Shown: positions 24,371-33,837 of the stretch, in pieces | Numbering within the stretch: the stretch's first letter is position 1 | How the letters are laid out: each line of letters opens with the position of its first letter | From: an uncultured Saprospiraceae bacterium | Lineage (GTDB): Bacteria; Bacteroidota; Bacteroidia; Chitinophagales; Saprospiraceae | Assembly (NCBI GenBank): GCA_937967615.1 | Contig: CALCMJ010000015.1 | Span: 1 to 41,043, forward strand | Length of the DNA: 41,043 nt | Reading direction: 5' to 3' | Made by a program: the position numbers and the translations under genes | Notes under the pieces: model-generated | What the model saw: only the letters and a program-made list of their open reading frames with translations | What the model was told of the DNA's origin: nothing | Databases searched by the model: none

Positions 24371-24402
24371 AAAGTGGGTTTGATTCATTTCAAGCCCACT
24401 TT
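24371..24402 (+). terminator. Terminator after the fasciclin gene
   Basis: AAAGTGGGTTTGA (24371-24383) and TCAAGCCCACTTT (24390-24402) form a 13-bp stem with one T-G wobble around TTCATT. It begins 15 bases after the stop codon and separates this gene from the sigma-factor gene. The arm itself ends in a short T-run. Confidence 0.8.
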
Positions 24403-24458
24403 CCTAAACTTATAAGCTTTAAAATTGTAATAGCTATAGATGTGTGCTTAGAGCAAAT

Positions 24459-25022
24459 ATGGATATAGAAAAAACTGACATAGAGTTAATTGGTCTTCTA
24501 TTAAAAGGAGATCAATCAAAGTTTCAGAAGCTATATTCGAGATATAAAAGAAAAATATTTCTTGTCTGTCTCAGATATGCTAAAAATAGAATGGAAGCTG
24601 AAGATTTCCTTCAGGATTCTTTTATTAACATCTATAACTCAATTCATCAATTTGATCAAAGCAAGGGTAAATTTACGAGCTGGATAACCAGAGTTGCAAT
24701 AAACACTTGCTTGATGCACATAAGAAAAAAATCTTTGCAGTTTATAAGTTCAGATCTCGTAGATGTTATAAATTCTCCTCATGATGACGGCATGAGTGGT
24801 TTAGATAAGCTTTCTCTTCAAGATCTTACAAAATTAATTCAAGGCTTGCCAAATGGATATAGAGTTGTTTTCAATATGTACGTGGTGGATGGATACTCTC
24901 ATAAAGAAATAGCAAATCAGTTGAGCATTTCAGAAAGCACATCAAAATCACAACTTTTTAAGGCTAGAAAACAACTCCAAACTATTTTAAAAACATCAAA
25001 CTTAGAGTTGAAGTATGGATAA
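24459..25022 (+). CDS. ECF-type RNA polymerase sigma factor
   Basis: The 187-residue protein is a sigma-70 family ECF factor. Region 2 contains AEDFLQDSFINIYNSIHQFD, with GKFTSWITRVAINTCLMHIR. Region 4 contains LPNGYRVVFNMYVVDGYSHK followed by EIANQLSISESTSKSQLFKA, a helix-turn-helix for -35 binding. The frame opens at a GTG at 24444, but the ATG at 24459 is preferred. Its stop overlaps the next gene by eight bases. That gene, encoding a protein with a cytoplasmic N-terminus and a single membrane helix, is the likely partner or anti-sigma factor. The regulon is unknown. Confidence 0.93.
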   Translation: MDIEKTDIELIGLLLKGDQSKFQKLYSRYKRKIFLVCLRYAKNRMEAEDFLQDSFINIYNSIHQFDQSKGKFTSWITRVAINTCLMHIRKKSLQFISSDLVDVINSPHDDGMSGLDKLSLQDLTKLIQGLPNGYRVVFNMYVVDGYSHKEIANQLSISESTSKSQLFKARKQLQTILKTSNLELKYG

Positions 25023-26490
25023 ATTCGATAACAAATTGAAACATAAGTTTCAAGATGCATCAGTAGAAAATGAATCATGGCTAGAGCCGTCTTCAGATAC
25101 TTATGCCAAAATTGAAGAGGCCATCTCAAAACCAAAAAAGAAAAGAAGAATGTTTCTTTTTATTCTATCCGGACTCTTCTTACTTAGTAGTGCCCTATTC
25201 CTAAATCATTTTGCAAGCACTAAAGGAAATAGCGAATTATCTCAATCTAAACAAAACATTTTAAACAATGATGGCAACAAAACTATCTCTAATAATATCT
25301 CATATTCATCAGACGCAGAAGTAGCTTTAATTCCAAATTCTGAAGAGAACGCAAGTGCATTCATTCATCCTAGCAAGAATGAAATATATTCAGAAAATGA
25401 TACCAAAAAGAATGACAATATAATAGGTTCAAATGATGATTTATATCCGCTAAAAAAGAAACTTAAAACTACTACTACAAATACTAATACTACTGCTACT
25501 ACAGAGAAAAGTCAAGTCACAAATAGTTTTAAAAAGACTCTAAATAGCACAATTTCATTAAGCCCAAATTTAAGCACAACTAAAGATAAACAGACAACGG
25601 ATTCCAACAATCAAATATCTAAGTCTGCAATTACAATACAACGAATAGGCAGACTCAATGATAATTTTAGTTTTGGACCAAGGGAAGAACTGTCTGCAAA
25701 CTTTTCATATTCTTCAAAATCAAAAATTGCAGAAGGACTCCACTACTTAAGCTTTTCAGCTGGAATAGTGAATTGGAATGACAGACTAAACTCAAACTAC
25801 GCAGGTGCGTTAAGTCCAGCGGATTTCTCGCAAAGTACAAGTTCTGGATATCAGTTAGATCTTAGCCTCCATAGAAAAGTTCACCCTGTATTTGCAGTGG
25901 GCTTTGGAGTATCCTTTCTAGACATTGGCGTGAAGTCTGGTCACAATACAATTCTCAGTTATGACTCGGCATCAGAAACAAACGGAGCACAAGATTTTTC
26001 AGACCTAAGATTAGCAACGCCCTATGGCTTTGTTCAATCAGACATTGTTATTGGTAGATCAAGCGCAAACATGGACAATACCCAATCCTTAAACGCGTCA
26101 GTAAATTCAATTCATAAGATCAGAATTTTAAAACTCTACCCTTCTTTGGATTTAAAACTAGTTCAACAAACCAGATTGGATTTGAGCGTGAATTTCAATT
26201 TTGGCTATAACTATATCTTAAGTCTAGAGAACCAGCTGGATTTTATCAATACAGGCCATACTGACTATACCTTTGAAAATGGAAACATTATATCTTCCCA
26301 AGAAAATTTGAACTCGGGCTTTTGGAGTGCAGCATTAGGCCTTAAACTTGACTATCGCTTTAATGAAATGTATAGTCTTGGCGCACAGGTGAATTGGTCA
26401 GAAGGCTTAAGCCCTATTTTTAATACAGATGACTTTAGCAGTGTTCCTAGATCACAAAGGCTCAGTGTTTTTCTAAAATATAGTTTTTAG
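25015..26490 (+). CDS. Anti-sigma-positioned membrane protein with C-terminal outer-membrane beta-barrel
   Basis: The 491-residue protein has three parts. Residues 1-45 are soluble and charged (FDNKLKHKFQDASVENESW and KPKKKRR), followed by one membrane helix (about 46-66, MFLFILSGLFLLSSALFL). A low-complexity Asn/Ser/Thr-rich linker follows to about residue 200. The C-terminal part alternates polar and hydrophobic strands in the manner of a small outer-membrane beta-barrel and ends in SVFLKYSF, with the terminal Phe typical of such proteins. The start overlaps the sigma gene by eight bases, so the two are translated together. It probably controls the sigma factor across the envelope; this is inferred. 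I see no recognised anti-sigma zinc motif. Confidence 0.78.
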   Translation: MDKFDNKLKHKFQDASVENESWLEPSSDTYAKIEEAISKPKKKRRMFLFILSGLFLLSSALFLNHFASTKGNSELSQSKQNILNNDGNKTISNNISYSSDAEVALIPNSEENASAFIHPSKNEIYSENDTKKNDNIIGSNDDLYPLKKKLKTTTTNTNTTATTEKSQVTNSFKKTLNSTISLSPNLSTTKDKQTTDSNNQISKSAITIQRIGRLNDNFSFGPREELSANFSYSSKSKIAEGLHYLSFSAGIVNWNDRLNSNYAGALSPADFSQSTSSGYQLDLSLHRKVHPVFAVGFGVSFLDIGVKSGHNTILSYDSASETNGAQDFSDLRLATPYGFVQSDIVIGRSSANMDNTQSLNASVNSIHKIRILKLYPSLDLKLVQQTRLDLSVNFNFGYNYILSLENQLDFINTGHTDYTFENGNIISSQENLNSGFWSAALGLKLDYRFNEMYSLGAQVNWSEGLSPIFNTDDFSSVPRSQRLSVFLKYSF

Positions 26491-26497
26491 CTAAAAA

Positions 26498-26530
26498 AGA
26501 CTCTAGTCGTTTTCCTTAGACTAAAGTCGT
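26498..26530. promoter_or_regulatory. Two dyad sites 20 bp apart
   Basis: AGACTCTAGTCGT (26498-26510) and AGACTAAAGTCGT (26518-26530) are 13-bp direct repeats with 11 identical bases. Each contains the inverted pair GACT-NN-AGTC. A spacing of about two helical turns just upstream of the propeller gene suggests a regulator site; this is a motif observation only. Confidence 0.45.
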
Positions 26531-26622
26531 GAGTTGTTAAAATATTGCTAATCCCTTTCATAATTCCTATCTTGGTCTACGCAATAGTCCCCAACTCTTT
26601 TCATATTCAAACTACGACTGAA

Positions 26623-29600
26623 ATGCTCAAAAGTATATTTCACACCTTTTCTATACTTCTATTGCCAATCCTTGGCCTATCTCAAACATGGGACGCCTTA
26701 GAAATGCATGCTGGCGGAAAGGTAACAGGGATTATTTCTCACCCGACAGACCCAAACATAGTGTTTAATAGAACAGATGTTGCTGGACTTTACAAGTCCA
26801 CAGACAGAGGGGATCAATGGAATTCGCTCACATTTGGTGTTCCTAGATTATCTGGTCATGTGTTTAGGGTAAGATCCTTTGCCCTAGATCAAACAAATCC
26901 AGACATCATGTTTTTTGCATCTGGCAATATGTATCAAGGAGATCATAGTGGAATTTGGAAATCTACAGATGGCGGAACAAGCTGGGATATAAAATATGAA
27001 GGCTGCGGAATAAGTGGCAATGGCATTTATAGATGGGGGGACGAAACTTTAGTAATAAGACCAAGTAACAGCAATCAGATATTTATAGGTGCTCAACCTG
27101 GACTTACAAATGGAACTGCTGTCAAAGGAGGTGTACACTTCAGCAATGATCAAGGAGAGTCGTGGTCAAAACTCGCATTTTCTACTTTAGATGATAAATG
27201 GATAACTAAGCTTATGTTTGATCCAGTAGATGATAATTTACTTTACATTTCAGCTGCTAACCCACAACAGACCGGTCTGTCTACCCAAGGCGGAATTTGG
27301 TCATACAATATCACTACTCAAGTTTTAACGAATCTTACAAATTTAGAAGTGGTAGATTTTGAATTTGATGCTGTGGATACGGACAAAATGGTTTTGATCG
27401 GCTTAGACGGAGTGAGTGTCAGTTATAATCACGGAGTAACATGGACAACTCCTATTACTCCTTATGGATACACTTACAGACACTTTGTAACTGTTCACCC
27501 AACAGAAGGAGACCATTGGTTTATTGGAGGAGAAAATGGATATTTTAATAGCGGTGTAGTAGAAACTCTAGATGGACTTTCTACGTATGCGTTTACCACT
27601 TACGGAACTCCAAACTCAGTAAATCAAGGTTTAATAACTTGGCCGCCTTACGCGCAGACGAATGTGCAACCTGTCATGGGAGGAGAACTTGTAGGTATCT
27701 TTTTTCATCAGGCAGATCATACGGATGCATATTTCAATAACGTTTGGCGTTGTGATAATTCCACAGGTACACTTATAGACTTTAATAATACTAATGTCAC
27801 CTCAAATGCAAATTGGCCATGGACATTTACAGCACAAGGCATTCACATTATGGTGAGTATACGTGTCAGTCCATACCCAAATGATGTAAACAGGTTTTCC
27901 ATAAACGTTGCAGATTATAATCAATACGAAACATTTGACAAGGGAGAAGAAATGCTCTTTTACGGGCTGTACAGTAACTTAAATTATTCAGCCTGCACAA
28001 GATATTTTCCACCGGATCCAGACATTGCCTATTCTGGAGGAAGAAACCATTTATACGAAGGCATTTTAAATAAGACCACAGATGGCGGAAATACATGGAT
28101 TAAAAAATCTCAAACTTTTTTCCAAGGTGCTACTGTTATCCAAGACATCCAAGTAGATCCTACAAATGCAGATAGACTTATTGTAGGCTTAGATCCTAAC
28201 GGACTTCCTTCTCAGGTTTATAGGAGTGACGACGGCGGAGACAACTTTACAGCATGGGATACTGGATTAGCAAATGAAGTATTTATAAAACATTGGAATT
28301 CAATTGACAGGTTAATGCAAGATAAAGATGGAGAGACTTATTACATCTGGAATGCAGACCATGTATATTCAAGACATATTGATGATCCCGCCTGGAACGA
28401 ATTTACCTTACCTGTTGCAGGTGATAAGATTAGATATGTGACACAGGCAAAAAATAAAGCAGGGAGTCTTTACATACTTTTTAATAATAGTGATTTTGTG
28501 CATGTGACAAATGATTATGGCGTTACCTGGACGCCGTACCTACTACCCTACTTATGGGATTCTGAATTAATGGGTGTCTCCCCTAATGGTAGAATAATTG
28601 TCACAAGAAAAGGAAACTTCAATATAAAAAGACCTCAGGAAAGTTGGTACAACGATGACTTAGAGGGTGCAAATTCTGCATGGGTTCCTTTTACGATGGA
28701 AGGCCATGGAGGATTGACGAAAAACTTATTTTTCATTGATGATTATAACGTCGTCTCAAATTCTGGAGGTCAAGGAAGTAATATATTTACTTTCACTTCA
28801 GATTGTGCGGATTGCGTAAATGTAGGGCCTACTCTGCTATGTCAAAAAATTTCTGACAACCTAGACGATGCTGAAGAAAGTGACGTGGGGTCCATGTACA
28901 GAACTAGCTCTGATATAGAGTTAATAAATGATGATGGACAAAATCAAGGTGATCAGACTGTAGGCCTAAGATTTCCGAATATGGGAATTGCACCATCAGC
29001 TGAAATTATAAATGCAAGTTTACAATTTACAGTTGATGAGATTACTACTGGAACAACAAATTTAACATTGGAATGCGAAGCCGCTGACAACTCAGCTGCG
29101 TTTACTGGTAATAACTTAAATATTTCCTCTAGAACAAGAACAAATGCGCAGGTAAATTGGAATCCAGGACCATGGCTAGCCGTTGACGACCAAGGCTTAG
29201 ATCAACTGAGTTCAGACCTGAGTACAATCGTACAAGAAGTAGTGAATAGACCTGGATATACTAGTGCGTCTGCAATAAGTTTTATAATCACAGGTTCCGG
29301 AAAAAGAACTGCTTATTCATTTGATAAAGACCCGCTTAAGTCGGCTGAATTTTGCGTAGAGTATGCAGAAAAGACAGATCTCTCACTTACATTGCTTGCA
29401 TCTAATACGAATCCAGCAGGAAATAGTAGCACTAACATAATTCTTACTGCTAGCGAGGAAGCTGGCAAAAACACAGGAGGACTAGTTACTATTGTCTTGG
29501 CAAAAGACAGTAAACTCAATTTCAGCTATGATCCTACTTTAAATGTATTGGATGGTGTAGCCTTAGATAATGCTAGCTGGAATTATAGCTCAGCGAATCC

Positions 29601-29784
29601 TGACTATCATATTTGGGAAAAAGCTAGTATGACTGCATTTGACACGAATGCATTAGGGATCGTTCTACAAGTAAGCCCAGATAATCAGGATGGCATATTG
29701 AATTTAAATACACAAATATTTACTTCGGAGGAGGTGAATTTAGACAATAACCAGCAATCAATCATATTGAATTATACACACTAA
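26623..29784 (+). CDS. Secreted BNR/GH74-like beta-propeller protein
   Basis: The frame opens at 26545, but the ATG at 26623 (MLKSIFHTFSILLLPILGLS) gives a proper signal peptide and a 1053-residue product. Residues about 25-730 are beta-propeller-like with Asp-box (BNR) repeats such as STDRGDQWN, STDGGTSWD, SNDQGESWS, TTDGGNTWI and SDDGGDNFT. The start GGKVTGIISHPTDPNIVFNR is like GH74 xyloglucanases and sortilin-type propellers. A domain at about 735-905 (APSAEIINASLQFTVDEITT, then VNWNPGPW and SAISFIITGSGKRTA) is a beta-sandwich common in Bacteroidota secreted proteins. The last about 140 residues resemble a CARDB/DUF11-type Ig domain. No T9SS sorting signal is seen. Enzyme activity is not proven. 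Confidence 0.82.
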   Translation: MLKSIFHTFSILLLPILGLSQTWDALEMHAGGKVTGIISHPTDPNIVFNRTDVAGLYKSTDRGDQWNSLTFGVPRLSGHVFRVRSFALDQTNPDIMFFASGNMYQGDHSGIWKSTDGGTSWDIKYEGCGISGNGIYRWGDETLVIRPSNSNQIFIGAQPGLTNGTAVKGGVHFSNDQGESWSKLAFSTLDDKWITKLMFDPVDDNLLYISAANPQQTGLSTQGGIWSYNITTQVLTNLTNLEVVDFEFDAVDTDKMVLIGLDGVSVSYNHGVTWTTPITPYGYTYRHFVTVHPTEGDHWFIGGENGYFNSGVVETLDGLSTYAFTTYGTPNSVNQGLITWPPYAQTNVQPVMGGELVGIFFHQADHTDAYFNNVWRCDNSTGTLIDFNNTNVTSNANWPWTFTAQGIHIMVSIRVSPYPNDVNRFSINVADYNQYETFDKGEEMLFYGLYSNLNYSACTRYFPPDPDIAYSGGRNHLYEGILNKTTDGGNTWIKKSQTFFQGATVIQDIQVDPTNADRLIVGLDPNGLPSQVYRSDDGGDNFTAWDTGLANEVFIKHWNSIDRLMQDKDGETYYIWNADHVYSRHIDDPAWNEFTLPVAGDKIRYVTQAKNKAGSLYILFNNSDFVHVTNDYGVTWTPYLLPYLWDSELMGVSPNGRIIVTRKGNFNIKRPQESWYNDDLEGANSAWVPFTMEGHGGLTKNLFFIDDYNVVSNSGGQGSNIFTFTSDCADCVNVGPTLLCQKISDNLDDAEESDVGSMYRTSSDIELINDDGQNQGDQTVGLRFPNMGIAPSAEIINASLQFTVDEITTGTTNLTLECEAADNSAAFTGNNLNISSRTRTNAQVNWNPGPWLAVDDQGLDQLSSDLSTIVQEVVNRPGYTSASAISFIITGSGKRTAYSFDKDPLKSAEFCVEYAEKTDLSLTLLASNTNPAGNSSTNIILTASEEAGKNTGGLVTIVLAKDSKLNFSYDPTLNVLDGVALDNASWNYSSANPDYHIWEKASMTAFDTNALGIVLQVSPDNQDGILNLNTQIFTSEEVNLDNNQQSIILNYTH

Positions 29785-29838
29785 GAATTTTCATTGGATT
29801 GCGAATAAATAAAGGTCCAGCTTTTGTAGTTTTAAGGC

Positions 29839-32800
29839 ATGAGACCTCATCCTAGTCTTTTAAGCCTGCTACTCATCCTTTCCTGTTCATTTCTCTATGG
29901 ACAAGATGCCCCTTATAGAAACATTTACATTACAGGGAATACAGATGGGATGGATGTAAAAAGTGTTTTCATGAATGATCTTCTGAATAGAATTGATTCG
30001 GACAAGATTCCATCTAGCTTATTCTTTCTAGGTGACTTTTCTACAAAAAAAGAACTAAAGAAATCATTTACTAAGCGGCTAAAAAACTTGAAGGAAGACA
30101 AGGGGCTTCAAATATCTTTTATTCCAGGAGATAAAGAATGGAATAAACTTTCAGAGAGTGGCTCTTCTTATGTAAAAACAATAGAAAAGAATATAGAAGA
30201 TAAACTTAAAAAAGTATTCACTCCTAACGATGGTTGTCCAGGACCTCATGAAAAAAAGATAGATGACAATACGGTTTTGATATCCATCAATACTTCTTGG
30301 TTCTTAACAGCTCATAATAAACCTGAAGGGTTTAGCTCTACATGTGCTCTTCTTTTTGAATCTGAATTTTGGGAAGAGCTAGAAGACCTTATTGAGGATA
30401 ATGAAGGGAAGAACATTATCATTGCTGGGCATCACCCAGTATATTCAAATGGCTATTACGCAGGAAAAGGAGTACGGTCTATTGAGTGGCTTCCCATTTT
30501 AGGTAGTATGTTTTATGCCTATAGGAATTATGACGGTAGTGCAGACTATCTTTCTAATAAAAGATATCAGCATTTTAGAGATGGGATGGAACGTGTCATG
30601 AATAAATTTCAAGGTCTTATCTATTTGTCAGGACATGAACATTCTATTGAACTCCAAAACATTAAGGGCAATCTTCATGTCAATAGTGGTGCAGCAAAAT
30701 TCATCAGAAAAGGTTCTCAAAATGAATCCAGTCTATTTACGCAATACAATAAAGGGTATACCTGCTTATCCTTCTACAAAGATGGAAGAGTAAAAGCCAA
30801 AGTTTTTAACACGGACTACAAGAACAAAACAAATAGCTATGTAGACTATGTAATGATCTCGCCTTGCGGAGAACATGTAGCAAATAATAAAATTCCTAAT
30901 ATCCAATTCTCAGATTGTTATGGATCTCAGAAACAAGAGAATGTGCCAATCCCCACAAATAAACAAAATGAGATTGCACAAGGACTAGGTCAAACTGTTC
31001 CAGGCATTGAATACAAAGCAGGAAATTTCAAATCCAAATGGATGGGTAACAATTACAGAAATGAGTGGACAACTAAGATTAATATACCCTACTTAGATCT
31101 TAAGAATGAGAAAGGTGGACTTACTGCTTTTGGAAAAGGAGGCGGGAAGCAAACAAATTCGTTAAAACTTATTAATAAAAGAAAAGAACAGTTTGCCTTT
31201 CGCTCAGTAAATAAAAACACTGGGCGCGACCCATACGATCCCTTTAAAAATACGATCGTCACTACTTATACCCAAGAGCTAATAAGTAATCAACTTCCCT
31301 TTGGTGATATTCTGGTATCAAAACTGTTGGACAATACAGACATCTTGCATATGCGGCCAAGAGCCTTTCTTATGCCTGACGACCCTGCCTTGGGCAAGTA
31401 TAGAGAAGACTTTGCGATGGTCTTAGGTACGCTAGAAGAAAGACCCAAAGGCAAGAAAGGTATAAGGCCAGGATTTGGCAATGCTGATATAGTTGTTTCT
31501 TCAAATCAAATGTACAGATACTTGTTGCATGACAACTCCAATTCCATTGACGGGCTAGCTTTTGCGAAGGCGGTTCTATTTGATGCCTGGGTGGGAGACT
31601 GGGACAAACATGGCGACAATTGGAAATGGGCAGGCTTCAAACACGATGCACATTATCACTTTAAACCTATTCCAAAAGACAGAGATCATGTATTTGCAAT
31701 TTATGAAGGTATCATACCAGCAATAGCCAAAAATTTTGTGCCTTTTTATGCACATTTTGATGAAGATCTTTCGGACTTAAAATCACTGACCTATCAGGGA
31801 AGACACATGCTAAATTTCATTAACTCCAAGCTTACTCTTGAGGATTGGATAGAAGCAGCTAAATATTTACAAAGCAAATTTAATCCTCAAAACATAGATC
31901 AGGCTTTTGATGCCATGCCTCTTGAAATTAAAAGCATCTCAAAAGATAGAATTAAGAAAAACCTAATTTCTCGTTTAGGAAAACTAGAATCAGCTGCACA
32001 TGAGGTCTATAATATATATAATCGAATAGGCTTGATTGTAGGAAGTAATGAAAAAGAAAAGTTTGCAGTAACACGAAAGTTGGACGGATCCGTGTCCGTC
32101 GTTGTCAGTAAGATAAATAGTAGTGAACCCATATCAGAAAAAGTATTTTACCCAAATTTCACTAAAGAAATTCAACTCTATGGCCTTGGTAAAGATGATG
32201 AATTTATTATTCTAGGCGAAAGTAAAGAGACGATTAGTATACGCATTATAGGAGGAAAAGGTGAAGATGTAATCAGGGACCTTGCAAAAATAAAGTCCAA
32301 TAAAATAGTTACTACAATTTATGATAAGTACGAAAAAGATAAGTTTGAATCAAGTTCCAACACCAAGGTAAAAAAAGAGTTTCAAGATCCAGACTTTAAA
32401 ATTACGGCCTTTGAATACAATTCATTTATACCCCTTGCTATTCCAAGTTACACTTCTGATTGGGGTTTCTATTTTCTAGGCTTATATGATTTCAAAAATC
32501 ATGGATTTAATAAACCCGATTTCCAACATCATCTGAAAGGCAATTTCAGTTGGGTCCCAGGACTTGATAATTTTAAAATAAAAGGCAAATACCTCTATAG
32601 ACAGTTTTGGGGCAATCAAAATCTTTTGGCTAGATACACTCTAGCTATAAATGACCTAGGATTTGATGATTTTTTTGGAATTAGTAATAAAACTAGAGAG
32701 AATGCATCCTTAGAGGACTTGGAGTATTATGATATGCGTAATACAAATTACAGGCTCCTTGTAGGGGTAAATAATTATTTTTTCAATAAAAGTGATTATG

Positions 32801-33480
32801 AAATTGGCATAGGCATTCAACATTACAATATTAAAGCCGCTAATACGTCCTCTTCTATTTTTGGTTCAGAAAAATATCAGGATGTATTTGGCTTAGGGAA
32901 GACTTGGAATGGATTTTTAGATGCTAAAGCAGACCTAAATTTTTTGGATAATCATGCATTCCCTTTGAATGGGGCAAGACTTGAAATCCAAAATACTATA
33001 TATCGCATGCTAAATGAAAATAACGGATTTCATGGAATTGCGAAATTCTCTCTCATAGAATATTATAGTTTTGAACTTATCAAGCAAGCTACTTTAGCCA
33101 TAAAGATTGGCGGTTCCTATAATTATGGGGAAACCCCATTCTATCATTTGAGTTCTCTTGGGAATAGCAACAACTTAAGAACTCATGCAAGCAATATTTT
33201 TTTAGGCGAGGGTAGTACATATGCAAATTTTCAGTTAAGGCATTCCGTAGGTACTATGCAGAATAAAATTCTTCCATTTAATTATGGACTACTATTTTTT
33301 TACGACACAGGTCGTGTTTTCAATGATGAATCCTTCAGTTTCGATGATTGGAACTACGGCTACGGTGTAGGAATGTATACCTCATTCCTAAAAGGACTTT
33401 ACAACTTCCACCTAAGTGTTGGAAAAAATCAATATGATAAACGATTTATCAGATTTGGACTAGGTTTAGGTCTTGAATAA
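29839..33480 (+). CDS. Metallophosphoesterase-like / kinase-like / outer-membrane barrel fusion protein
   Basis: This 1213-residue envelope protein has a signal peptide (1-22, cleaved after YGQ). A calcineurin-like phosphoesterase domain follows (about 26-330). AGHHPVYSNG (H198, H199) and SGHEHS (H266, H268) are kept, but the usual GDAG, GDNxY and GNHDW motifs read GNTDG (33-37), GDFST (65-69) and GDKEW (97-101), so key metal ligands are changed. A central part (about 380-700) holds FDAWVGDWDKHGDN (D587, D589, H591, N594) and KPIPKDRDHVF (D614, D616), which resembles the catalytic loop and metal site of atypical kinases. From about residue 860 aromatic-rich alternating strands and FPLNGARLEIQNT indicate a BamA-like outer-membrane barrel. 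The kinase reading is inference. Confidence 0.8.
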   Translation: MRPHPSLLSLLLILSCSFLYGQDAPYRNIYITGNTDGMDVKSVFMNDLLNRIDSDKIPSSLFFLGDFSTKKELKKSFTKRLKNLKEDKGLQISFIPGDKEWNKLSESGSSYVKTIEKNIEDKLKKVFTPNDGCPGPHEKKIDDNTVLISINTSWFLTAHNKPEGFSSTCALLFESEFWEELEDLIEDNEGKNIIIAGHHPVYSNGYYAGKGVRSIEWLPILGSMFYAYRNYDGSADYLSNKRYQHFRDGMERVMNKFQGLIYLSGHEHSIELQNIKGNLHVNSGAAKFIRKGSQNESSLFTQYNKGYTCLSFYKDGRVKAKVFNTDYKNKTNSYVDYVMISPCGEHVANNKIPNIQFSDCYGSQKQENVPIPTNKQNEIAQGLGQTVPGIEYKAGNFKSKWMGNNYRNEWTTKINIPYLDLKNEKGGLTAFGKGGGKQTNSLKLINKRKEQFAFRSVNKNTGRDPYDPFKNTIVTTYTQELISNQLPFGDILVSKLLDNTDILHMRPRAFLMPDDPALGKYREDFAMVLGTLEERPKGKKGIRPGFGNADIVVSSNQMYRYLLHDNSNSIDGLAFAKAVLFDAWVGDWDKHGDNWKWAGFKHDAHYHFKPIPKDRDHVFAIYEGIIPAIAKNFVPFYAHFDEDLSDLKSLTYQGRHMLNFINSKLTLEDWIEAAKYLQSKFNPQNIDQAFDAMPLEIKSISKDRIKKNLISRLGKLESAAHEVYNIYNRIGLIVGSNEKEKFAVTRKLDGSVSVVVSKINSSEPISEKVFYPNFTKEIQLYGLGKDDEFIILGESKETISIRIIGGKGEDVIRDLAKIKSNKIVTTIYDKYEKDKFESSSNTKVKKEFQDPDFKITAFEYNSFIPLAIPSYTSDWGFYFLGLYDFKNHGFNKPDFQHHLKGNFSWVPGLDNFKIKGKYLYRQFWGNQNLLARYTLAINDLGFDDFFGISNKTRENASLEDLEYYDMRNTNYRLLVGVNNYFFNKSDYEIGIGIQHYNIKAANTSSSIFGSEKYQDVFGLGKTWNGFLDAKADLNFLDNHAFPLNGARLEIQNTIYRMLNENNGFHGIAKFSLIEYYSFELIKQATLAIKIGGSYNYGETPFYHLSSLGNSNNLRTHASNIFLGEGSTYANFQLRHSVGTMQNKILPFNYGLLFFYDTGRVFNDESFSFDDWNYGYGVGMYTSFLKGLYNFHLSVGKNQYDKRFIRFGLGLGLE

Positions 33481-33837
33481 AAAAAAGCAGCCATCTTGCA
33501 AATTTCATTTACAAAAAGGCTGCCTCTCCAAGCTCGTTATCCTATAAGGACAACTGTGATTTTAAGCAAATCAACGTCTGATCTTTAATCACCAAGATTT
33601 ATAATTTCCAGATTTCAAATCTCCGTAAAAAAGATCACAATTCAAAAGTTTCATTCTCATCTGCAAAAGCAGTGAAACAAATCTTATGAGTGTAATGTGT
33701 TCGTATAAAAGACAATCTATTCTCCCATGAACCCCTATGCACACAATATATAAATGACAAAAGGCCATATTTTGTGGACAAACATGTATTTCTTTAAGTA
33801 TTTAAAAAGCTATACCTTCACATATAAATAATAACTT
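33481..33837. other. Intergenic region, one weak hairpin
   Basis: These 357 bases hold no convincing gene. GCAGCC (33487-33492) and GGCTGC (33518-33523) form a 6-bp stem with a 25-base loop directly after the barrel gene. It has A-runs on the left but no T-run on the right, so termination is doubtful. The rest is A/T-rich and must contain the promoter of the phosphatase gene; no clean TAnnTTTG box is seen. Confidence 0.4.

Noticed and set aside
33487..33523. GCAGCC/GGCTGC stem as a terminator of the barrel gene
   Set aside because: Only 6 bp with a 25-base loop and no T-run downstream; kept as a note in the intergenic entry.
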